Positions 5,302 through 11,257 of a stretch of DNA of 11,257 nt are shown one piece after another; position 1 is the stretch's first letter; the number at the start of each line of letters is the position of its first letter. Under the pieces are notes generated by a model. The model had not been told where the DNA came from, ran no database searches, and was given only the letters and a program-made list of their open reading frames with translations. The translations under genes and the position numbers were made by a program. The stretch comes from Lentimicrobiaceae bacterium (GTDB lineage: Bacteria > Bacteroidota > Bacteroidia > Bacteroidales > Lentimicrobiaceae), in assembly GCA_028697695.1 (NCBI GenBank), contig JAQVEI010000029.1:1-11257 (forward strand), written 5' to 3'.

Positions 5302-7983
5302 CTACCTCAGCAAGTGAATGCTGCCGGTAAGGCTTCGTTTGCTAACGATTTTATCGTCGGGGGTTTCATAGCTGCCGATAACTTCAAACACATCGCAGGT
5401 GTAAAAATACACACCATCGGGGCAGGGCTTATTGGTGTTTTTATCTTTACCATCCCATCTGATTTCAGGGTCAACCGTTTGAAATACTACCACACCCCAA
5501 CGGTTGAATATTTGAAGGTCGATGCGTTCAACGGAAGTATATCCCGGAAAGGGCACCAGGTAATCATTAAAATTGTCGTTATTGGGTGTAAACACATTGG
5601 GAAGCCGGTAACGCGGACAATCGTCAATGCTGGTACATACGCTGGTATAGCTGGTGGTATCGATATTTCCCTGTTCATCCTCGGCTGCCATGAAGAAACA
5701 GCCGGCTATGGTTTGTGCAGGCTTGTACATATAGTTGAATATGTTGGCCGGAAAACTTTCGATAAGCCGGTGAGGGTTGCCCATCTGATACAAATAATTC
5801 CGTTTTACATCAGGGGCACAACCCTGGGAAAGATCGTTCCAGCGGAAGAAAAGTTCGCGTATATCGCACTCAACTTCTACCACAAGCGTAACCGGGCAGG
5901 GTGGTACATTGTCAATCGGACGGCTGCACAGCTCCTGTGAATTGTTCAGTATGGGGTCGATATATCCGGGTGTACCGTAAGTTCCTATGGTACGTGCACG
6001 ATAGCAGTATTCCTTGTCATTGATCAGGCCGGTATCGCTATAGTTGGGCGTAATTGAGGTTCCAATGGAATCGAACAAACCGGTAAGTTCATTTTTCCGA
6101 TAAAATACATAAGCCTTGTTCAGCCATGGAACATCGGCCTGCACATACAGGTTTACCTGACGATCAGTAGGGGAGGCAGTTAGAAATACGGACGAGGCCG
6201 GTGGCGTAAAACCCACAGAGAACACATTGCCCGGAGTGTTGTTGATTAACTCCAGGGCATAGGTATAAGCTGAAGTCCTGGTATTTAAACCCTCATCCAC
6301 ATATGTGGTGTCGTCGAGTGAGGTGAATGTTGCAATTTCAACCGGCGAGGTGTATGATAACCCGGCAGAGCGCAACAGGCGGTAAATGAAAGGGCCGGGG
6401 GTTTGTATGGAGTCCAGTTCCGTGGGTTTGCTCCATACAATCTTAATTTCGCCTGTGTTTTCACTGGTACTCAATATATCCACGTTGGTTATTACCGGTA
6501 AATCCTTTTTTAAACTGGCGCAAACTTCTTCAGAGGCAATGCTTTCCGACCCATCCTCATACCAGGTAACGATACGGTAGCAATACTGCACTCCTCTTAC
6601 CAATCCAAAACCGTTGTTATCGTCAATGAATACCGAATTGTTGATGGTATTGGTGGTGGCTATAAGTGCATAGCCGGTTTCAGGAGGCAGGCCGGTTTGG
6701 CAGGCTGCAGGTTCAAAACTGCCTGAGCCGGTGCGCCGATATATTTTATACCCGGCAGCATCCATGCAGGCAGGCTGATCCCAGCTAAGCACCATGGTAT
6801 TGCCCAGGGGGCTTACCGCGGGGTTCTCCACCCGTGGTGCAATCACCGTGATGTTCACCGTTTTAAGGTCGAAGAGTTTCACAGGTGAGCCATCATCCAT
6901 GGCTTTAAAATACATCTGATAGGGTTGTTTGCGCACATGGGCGCATACGGCAGCCCACTGCATCACCGCACTCACCCTCCCTACGGAGTCTTCTGGCTGC
7001 TGCCATTGTGCCGGTGAAACCGGGAGGAGCAAAGGGCCACCCTCGGCAGTAAGGGTAATCCTGTCGTTGTCCTGATCTGTGGCGCTTACCTTCAGGCGGA
7101 GTGTGTCGCCGGCAACTACACAGGTGTCGGTGGTAACGGAAAGTATGGGAGGATGGTTGTTACAGGCCAGGATGTTTACCTGCATATCGCGGGTTACATA
7201 ACCTATTCTAATGCCGTTTCGCCACTCTTCAATGATAAAGGCAAAATTATATTCACCCTGCCGTGGGGGGCTGTCCCAGACAATATCACCCGTTTGGCTG
7301 TTGATGGTAAATGTGCCGGGATCGGAAGGCTCTACTTCGTTGGGAAATTTATAACCCGGTATATTGTTGCCATTGGCGCCCCTGCACACCACCAGTTTAT
7401 ACGACAGGCTGTCGCCATCCGGATCATAAGCTCCTGCATTGTGTAAATAAGGCACGCCTACGCAGCCATTGTCAATGGGAGGCAATAAGAGTTGTGGAGA
7501 GCTGTTGCCGCCCAAAAACGGATTCACCACCAGTTTACTATCAATATACAAGGGCACATCCACCGAATTGGGAATGTTTTGTATGCCAAGGTTGCGGTTG
7601 GGATCTTCCAGCCATATCGTATACGTGGAAGGAGCAGCGTAGGTATGCGTGCCAACATATACATTGTAGCGGATGTCGGAAGAAATGAGTTCGCCTACAT
7701 GCAGACAGTAGATGTTTGCCGGTGTAGTGCCCGGAGGGCCATTGGTACGCACCAGCACATCGCTCTCTCCATCGCCCCAGTTGATGATAAGCTCACAACG
7801 GTCGGCTGAACTTGGAGCAAAGGTATAGGTGATGATGGTGGCTTCATAGGTGAGGCCTGAAATATGACGATAGGTAATTTCGCCTGCACGCTGATGGGTG
7901 GCAAAACCGGTAATGGGAATTAGCCATAAGCTTATCAGTTTGTAAATCAAGGAGTAACGGAAATTAAGATATCCTGGCTTCAT
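5302..7983 (-). CDS. Secreted multidomain surface protein with type IX (CHU_C) sorting domain
   Basis: An 893-residue protein predicted to be exported by Sec and then carried across the outer membrane by the type IX system. Residues 1-28 form a signal peptide (basic/aromatic start, hydrophobic LIYKLISLWLIPITGFA). Residues about 30-148 look PKD-like, with INWGDGE near 67-73 and HTYAAPSTYTIWLED near 113-127. A cadherin-like motif AYDPDGDSLSYKL is at 185-197. From about 383 to 690 there are roughly three fibronectin-III-like modules (for example GYKIYRRTGSG, YCYRIVTWYEDGS, YCYRARTIG). The C-terminal sorting domain, about 795-893, has NVFTPNNDNFNDY, IFNRWGVVVF, WDGKDKNTN and PDGVYFYTCDV. The mature chain has 21 cysteines, consistent with an extracellular location. 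The frame is open up to an ATG at 8115, but ATG 7983 is chosen because it begins the signal peptide and lies downstream of a strong promoter. The function is probably adhesion or surface structure; the ligand is unknown, and no enzymatic domain is apparent. Confidence 0.9.
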   Translation of the reverse strand: MKPGYLNFRYSLIYKLISLWLIPITGFATHQRAGEITYRHISGLTYEATIITYTFAPSSADRCELIINWGDGESDVLVRTNGPPGTTPANIYCLHVGELISSDIRYNVYVGTHTYAAPSTYTIWLEDPNRNLGIQNIPNSVDVPLYIDSKLVVNPFLGGNSSPQLLLPPIDNGCVGVPYLHNAGAYDPDGDSLSYKLVVCRGANGNNIPGYKFPNEVEPSDPGTFTINSQTGDIVWDSPPRQGEYNFAFIIEEWRNGIRIGYVTRDMQVNILACNNHPPILSVTTDTCVVAGDTLRLKVSATDQDNDRITLTAEGGPLLLPVSPAQWQQPEDSVGRVSAVMQWAAVCAHVRKQPYQMYFKAMDDGSPVKLFDLKTVNITVIAPRVENPAVSPLGNTMVLSWDQPACMDAAGYKIYRRTGSGSFEPAACQTGLPPETGYALIATTNTINNSVFIDDNNGFGLVRGVQYCYRIVTWYEDGSESIASEEVCASLKKDLPVITNVDILSTSENTGEIKIVWSKPTELDSIQTPGPFIYRLLRSAGLSYTSPVEIATFTSLDDTTYVDEGLNTRTSAYTYALELINNTPGNVFSVGFTPPASSVFLTASPTDRQVNLYVQADVPWLNKAYVFYRKNELTGLFDSIGTSITPNYSDTGLINDKEYCYRARTIGTYGTPGYIDPILNNSQELCSRPIDNVPPCPVTLVVEVECDIRELFFRWNDLSQGCAPDVKRNYLYQMGNPHRLIESFPANIFNYMYKPAQTIAGCFFMAAEDEQGNIDTTSYTSVCTSIDDCPRYRLPNVFTPNNDNFNDYLVPFPGYTSVERIDLQIFNRWGVVVFQTVDPEIRWDGKDKNTNKPCPDGVYFYTCDVFEVIGSYETPDDKIVSKRSLTGSIHLLR

Positions 7984-8007
7984 CGTGCATGCAGTAGGTT
8001 GAGTATT

Positions 8008-8040
8008 CAAAGGTAAATAATAAATTAAAACAAAGTCAAA
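8008..8040 (-). promoter_or_regulatory. Bacteroidota -33/-7 promoter of the surface-protein gene
   Basis: On the minus strand TTTG at 8040-8037 is followed after 21 bp by TACCTTTG at 8015-8008. Both elements and their spacing fit the Bacteroidota housekeeping promoter (TTTG, 19-21 bp, TAnnTTTG). The predicted transcription start near 8004 gives a leader of about 20 nt before ATG 7983. It is the best promoter in the window. Confidence 0.75.
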
Positions 8041-8304
8041 TGAGACAACCATTTCATCCGGGGATTGTAATGCTTTTATACACGCATATTGAAGGAGAGA
8101 GTTAACAAATTGCATTCAACTATCATAAGTTGTAAGGGACGGATGAAAAATAAATCCGGACAGCCAGAGAAAGAAAGTGAAAACCTTATTTTTAAACCTT
8201 ACTTTGTACTTCTTTTTTAATAGCTGATGGGAAAGACATTTCACGAACTCCGGTGTTATTCTTTTATAGCGTATACGATTTTAGAAATATGCCATTTAAT
8301 TTTA

Positions 8305-8312
8305 TATTTTTG
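8305..8312 (+). promoter_or_regulatory. Bacteroidota -7 promoter element of rel
   Basis: TATTTTTG matches TAnnTTTG exactly and ends eight bases before the rel ATG, predicting a leader of only a few nucleotides. The -33 position has TTTTAG at 8279-8284, a weak match. In such A/T-rich DNA the motif can occur by chance, so the call is moderate. Confidence 0.5.
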
Positions 8313-8320
8313 TAGCAGAG

Positions 8321-10591
8321 ATGAAGACAATTGAGACTACAGCTGAATATGTAATTGATCCCGAAGAGGAGCGCAAAGAAATTCTTAAGCGTTACCGCAA
8401 TATGCTTATCGCCTGGGGAAAAGCCAGCGAATCGAAGAATAAGCGTCTGGTGCGCAAAGCCTTTAACTTAGCGGTGATGGCTCATAAGGATATGCGGCGT
8501 AAGAGCGGGGAGCCATACATATATCATCCGCTGGAGGTTGCACGCATTGTAGCCGGAGAGATTGGTTTGGGTGAAACTTCCATTATCGGCGCCCTTTTGC
8601 ACGATGTGGTGGAAGATACCGATTACACCCTGGACGATATCCGCAGGATGTTCGGTGATAAGATTGCCAGTATTATCGATGGCCTGACCAAGATTAAAGA
8701 GATCTTCGATCATACCTCCAACAGTTCACAGCAGGCTGAAAATTTTCGCAAAATACTGCTTACCCTTTCCGATGATGTACGCGTCATCCTGATTAAACTT
8801 GCCGACCGTCTGCACAATATGCGTACCCTGGACGCCATGGCGCCGGAAAAGCAGTTGAAAATAGCCTCTGAAACCATCTTTCTCTTTGCCCCACTGGCAC
8901 ATCGGCTGGGCCTGTATACCATCAAAACTGAGCTTGAAGACCTGGCCCTTAAATATACCGAACCCGAAGTTTATAATACCATTACTTCAAAGCTGGCTGA
9001 ATCCGAAGCTTCGCGCAAGCGGTTCATCAATAAATTTATTTATCCCATTAAGAAAGCTCTGGCTGATCAGGGATTAAAGGTACAGATCATTGGGCGGGAG
9101 AAGTCCATATATTCCATTTGGAATAAGATGAAATCCAAAAAAATTCCATTTGAGGAAGTTTTTGACCTGTTTGCCGTTCGTATCGTGATTGATGCGCCAC
9201 TCGAGAGCGAAAAGTACCAGTGCTGGCAGGCCTACTCTATTGTTACCGATTATTACAGCCCAAAGCAAAACCGGCTTAGAGACTGGATTTCCAGCCCTAA
9301 GGCCAATGGATATGAATCCTTGCATACTACGGTGATGAGCCATACCGGGCAGTGGGTTGAAGTGCAGATTCGCAGCAATAGAATGAATGAGATAGCTGAA
9401 AAAGGTTACGCGGCTCATTGGAAATACAAGGAGAAGATAAACAGTGAGAGTGGCATAGATCAGTGGCTGAACAAAATCAATGAATTGCTGCAACAGCCTG
9501 ACAGCAACGCGCTGGCTTTTTTGGATGAATTTAAACTTAACTTATTTGCCGACGAGATCATCGTCTTTACACCCAAAGGGGAGGTGAAGACCTTGCCGGC
9601 AAAATCTACCGCTCTGGATTTTGCCTACAACATACACACCGAAATTGGAAACCAAAGCATAGGTGCCAAGGTAAATCACCGGTTGGTATCGCTCAATCAC
9701 CGGCTCATCAATGGCGATCAGGTAGAGATTATAACTTCAAAAAAGCAAACACCCAAGCCGGAATGGCTTGAATTTGCGGTTTCCGCCCGTGCCCGTTCAG
9801 TGATTAAAGAGGCCATTAAAGAGCAAAGACGAAAGTTTACCGAAGAGGGTAAAAAGATGCTCGAAGGTTATTTCAGGGAGCTGAATGTGGAGTTCACCCG
9901 TCACCACCTGCTTCGCCTGCAGGAATGCAATCAGATAGCTTCTGCCATCGACCTGTATTATAAAGTGGTGCATGGCGAAATTGGACTCAGGGAACTGAAA
10001 GAATGCATGCAACAGCACGATAAGGGCAATTGGCTGAACATCTTTACCCGGCCTTTTATACGAAATCGTGCCCATGTGCCTCATAGCCTGGCCGATGATA
10101 TGCGGGAGAAAATGCAGAAGAAAAGCGGGCAAAACCTTCAGGAAACCGAAAGCGGATACCGTATTTCTGAATGTTGCTACCCTATACCCGGCGATGAGGT
10201 AATCGGGTTTACAGCCCAGGATGGTACCATATGGGTACATCGCACCAATTGCACCGATGCCATTCAGCTTATGTCAAAATATGGCAACCGAATCGTGAAG
10301 ACCAAATGGCAAAGCCGGCAGGCTGCCGATTTTGTGGCTACCATTCACATCTCGGGTTTCGATAAACACGGACTAATCTCAGATGTTGTACAGGTGATTA
10401 CCGTCACTATGAATTTGAATATGAGGTCGTTCCATATTAATTCAACCGGTGAAGTGTTTGAAGCCAATGTTAAAGTTTTGGTCAATGATACCAGTCAGCT
10501 TAACCAACTGATGGCTGAAATACGCAAACTCAATGGCATTGAAGTGGTTTATCGCCTCAATTCAGCCCCCGACAAACTCCAGGAAATATAG
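8321..10591 (+). CDS. rel: Bifunctional (p)ppGpp synthetase/hydrolase (Rel/SpoT)
   Basis: A 756-residue long RSH enzyme that makes (p)ppGpp from ATP and GDP/GTP on amino-acid starvation and also degrades it. The N-terminal HD hydrolase domain (about 45-200) keeps its metal ligands: His55, His94-Asp95 in LLHDVVEDT, and the ADRLHNMRTL helix (161-170), so hydrolase activity is expected. The synthetase domain (about 230-370) carries YSIWNKM, DLFAVRIVI and the conserved RDWISSPKANGYESLHTTV loop at 320-338, then WVEVQIRS. A TGS domain (about 412-475, IVFTPKGEVKTLPAKSTALD) follows, then a helical region. Next comes a zinc-finger-like segment with Cys618-Cys619 and His640/Cys644 (HRTNC), and a C-terminal ACT domain (about 670-746). 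All domains of a ribosome-responsive Rel are present at the normal length. The ATG at 8321 is used because it follows the promoter directly and no earlier in-frame start is needed. The fur gene follows after 148 bp. Confidence 0.98.
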   Translation: MKTIETTAEYVIDPEEERKEILKRYRNMLIAWGKASESKNKRLVRKAFNLAVMAHKDMRRKSGEPYIYHPLEVARIVAGEIGLGETSIIGALLHDVVEDTDYTLDDIRRMFGDKIASIIDGLTKIKEIFDHTSNSSQQAENFRKILLTLSDDVRVILIKLADRLHNMRTLDAMAPEKQLKIASETIFLFAPLAHRLGLYTIKTELEDLALKYTEPEVYNTITSKLAESEASRKRFINKFIYPIKKALADQGLKVQIIGREKSIYSIWNKMKSKKIPFEEVFDLFAVRIVIDAPLESEKYQCWQAYSIVTDYYSPKQNRLRDWISSPKANGYESLHTTVMSHTGQWVEVQIRSNRMNEIAEKGYAAHWKYKEKINSESGIDQWLNKINELLQQPDSNALAFLDEFKLNLFADEIIVFTPKGEVKTLPAKSTALDFAYNIHTEIGNQSIGAKVNHRLVSLNHRLINGDQVEIITSKKQTPKPEWLEFAVSARARSVIKEAIKEQRRKFTEEGKKMLEGYFRELNVEFTRHHLLRLQECNQIASAIDLYYKVVHGEIGLRELKECMQQHDKGNWLNIFTRPFIRNRAHVPHSLADDMREKMQKKSGQNLQETESGYRISECCYPIPGDEVIGFTAQDGTIWVHRTNCTDAIQLMSKYGNRIVKTKWQSRQAADFVATIHISGFDKHGLISDVVQVITVTMNLNMRSFHINSTGEVFEANVKVLVNDTSQLNQLMAEIRKLNGIEVVYRLNSAPDKLQEI

Positions 10592-10676
10592 TTGTAAGTC
10601 AGCCTGTTCAGCTAACCCACTGTTTTTTTCTTTTATTATTTTTATTTAAACTAAATATCAATAAGGAAAATTTGTG

Positions 10677-10684
10677 TACCTTTA
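10677..10684 (+). promoter_or_regulatory. Candidate -7 promoter element of fur
   Basis: TACCTTTA differs from TAnnTTTG only in its last base and lies 55 bp before the fur ATG. The upstream sequence is extremely A/T-rich with no clear TTTG at the right distance. It would make fur separately transcribed from rel, with a leader of about 50 nt containing a hairpin. Confidence 0.4.
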
Positions 10685-10703
10685 TCACGAATTTTAAAAA
10701 CGG

Positions 10704-10721
10704 TATCCTGCCTTCAGGATA
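10704..10721 (+). promoter_or_regulatory. Perfect 7-bp stem-loop / inverted repeat in the fur leader
   Basis: TATCCTG at 10704-10710 and CAGGATA at 10715-10721 are perfect complements around a CCTT loop, ending 18 bp before the fur ATG. No T tract follows, so it is not a standard terminator. It could be an RNA hairpin controlling translation or a DNA operator; its sequence does not match the classical E. coli Fur box closely. Confidence 0.4.
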
Positions 10722-10739
10722 AGCATAAAAATGTAAGAC

Positions 10740-11257
10740 ATGTCATCAATCAGGCAAGTTTCTCAGCGTGAAAACGATAAAGTGAATTATGAAACGGTGA
10801 AGCGTATATTTACCGATTATCTGCAAAATAATGGTCATCGGAAAACTCCTGAGCGTTTCACCATTTTAAAAGAAATATACGCTACGGAGGGCCATTTTGA
10901 TATAGAAACGCTCTATATCCGGATGAAAAACAACAAATACCGTGTTAGCCGGGCTACATTATACAATACCATTGAGTTGCTTCAAAACTGCAATTTGGTT
11001 ACGCGGCATCAGTTTGGGCATCATTGTTCGCAGTATGAACGCTCTTTTAAGTTCAGGCAGCATGATCATTTTATCAACCTTGAAGATGGGACGGTGCTTG
11101 AATTTTGGGATCCCCAGCTCAAAGATATACAGGCTTCGGTTGAGAAGCTGCTGGGTGTTACCATCACTTCTCATTCTCTTAATTTCTTCGGTTATCTGAA
11201 TTCGAAGGTGACCCCTGTCTCTACCGGAACCGCCGAGCTTAAAGCTTCCGGCAACGG
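10740..11257 (+). CDS. fur: Fur-family transcriptional regulator (3'-truncated by window edge)
   Basis: The first 172 residues of a Fur-family metal-dependent repressor; no stop is reached, so the C-terminus lies outside. The winged-helix DNA-binding domain is clear: GHRKTPERFTILKEIY at 32-47, HFDIETLYIRM at 52-62 and the recognition helix VSRATLYNTIELL at 69-81. The dimerisation/metal domain shows RQHDHFINLEDGTVLEFWD at 106-124, with His108, Asp109 and His110, and a later His in TSHSLNFFGYL (143-153). Where E. coli Fur has a CxxC pair after HDHLI, this protein has Asn113 and Asp116, so that structural zinc site is absent. From memory, Flavobacterium Fur proteins share this loss, so it is probably lineage-typical. 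Iron is the likely effector, but zinc or manganese cannot be excluded. The ATG at 10740 follows an A-rich tract and an in-frame ATG-TAA. The position after rel resembles a rel-fur arrangement that I recall from other Bacteroidota. Confidence 0.93.
   Translation, partial: MSSIRQVSQRENDKVNYETVKRIFTDYLQNNGHRKTPERFTILKEIYATEGHFDIETLYIRMKNNKYRVSRATLYNTIELLQNCNLVTRHQFGHHCSQYERSFKFRQHDHFINLEDGTVLEFWDPQLKDIQASVEKLLGVTITSHSLNFFGYLNSKVTPVSTGTAELKASGN

Larger units (their letters stand above)
7984..8320. other. 337-bp divergent intergenic region between surface-protein gene and rel
   Basis: This stretch carries the two divergent promoters, at 8008-8040 on the minus strand and 8305-8312 on the plus strand. 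A weaker -7-like TTACTTTG lies at 8199-8206 on the plus strand and could be a second rel promoter with a leader of about 110 nt. I see no RNA gene, repeat or convincing protein-coding frame in 8041-8300. Confidence 0.65.

Noticed and set aside
5281..5940. 219-residue plus-strand open frame opposite the surface-protein gene
   Set aside because: It lies antisense to the conserved sorting domain and has no recognisable motif. It is a shadow of the minus-strand coding bias; similar frames inside lepA, rel and the rest of this gene were rejected for the same reason.
8227..8334. 35-codon plus-strand frame overlapping the rel start by 14 bp
   Set aside because: It has no recognisable features, overlaps the rel promoter element, and its only candidate promoter (8199-8206) is imperfect. 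Chance is the simplest explanation.
10592..10640. Rho-independent terminator after rel
   Set aside because: The T-rich stretch at 10622-10645 is not preceded by a convincing hairpin; only about three pairs (AGC/GCT) can form in the sequence before it.

Overview
The window looks like an ordinary chromosomal stretch from a member of the Bacteroidota. Three things point there. There is a large secreted protein with a C-terminal gliding-motility/type IX secretion (CHU_C-like) sorting domain. Several promoters match the Bacteroidota sigma-ABfr -7 element TAnnTTTG rather than an E. coli-type -10. Start codons are preceded by A/T-rich sequence with no obvious Shine-Dalgarno motif. I see no insertion sequence, phage gene, CRISPR array, tRNA or rRNA.

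Layout: (1) 1-1878, plus strand: the 3' part of a sensor histidine kinase (open to the left edge), followed after 24 bp by a response regulator with receiver, PAS-like and LuxR-type helix-turn-helix regions. (2) 1890-3677, minus strand: lepA (elongation factor 4), converging on the regulator with only 11 bp between stop codons. (3) 3892-4899, plus strand: glyceraldehyde-3-phosphate dehydrogenase, divergent from lepA. (4) 4900-5301: a 402-bp convergent intergenic region with a long stem-loop, a 30-codon signal-peptide-like small ORF and two tandem 86-bp direct repeats containing palindromes. (5) 5302-7983, minus strand: an 893-residue secreted multidomain surface protein with a type B type IX sorting domain. 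(6) 8321-10591, plus strand: a full-length bifunctional (p)ppGpp synthetase/hydrolase (Rel). (7) 10740-11257, plus strand: a Fur-family metal regulator that runs off the right edge.

The genes are mostly independent housekeeping units: translation (lepA), glycolysis (gap), stringent response (rel) and metal homeostasis (fur). Added to these are one two-component signalling pair and one surface protein that would need the type IX secretion apparatus encoded elsewhere. Start sites were re-chosen for lepA, gap and the surface protein, because promoter elements or family N-termini show that the longest open frames begin too early.

I did not find a convincing new biological system. The parts most worth a second look are the repeat-bearing region at 4900-5301, the very short leaders predicted for lepA and rel, and the hairpin in the fur leader.
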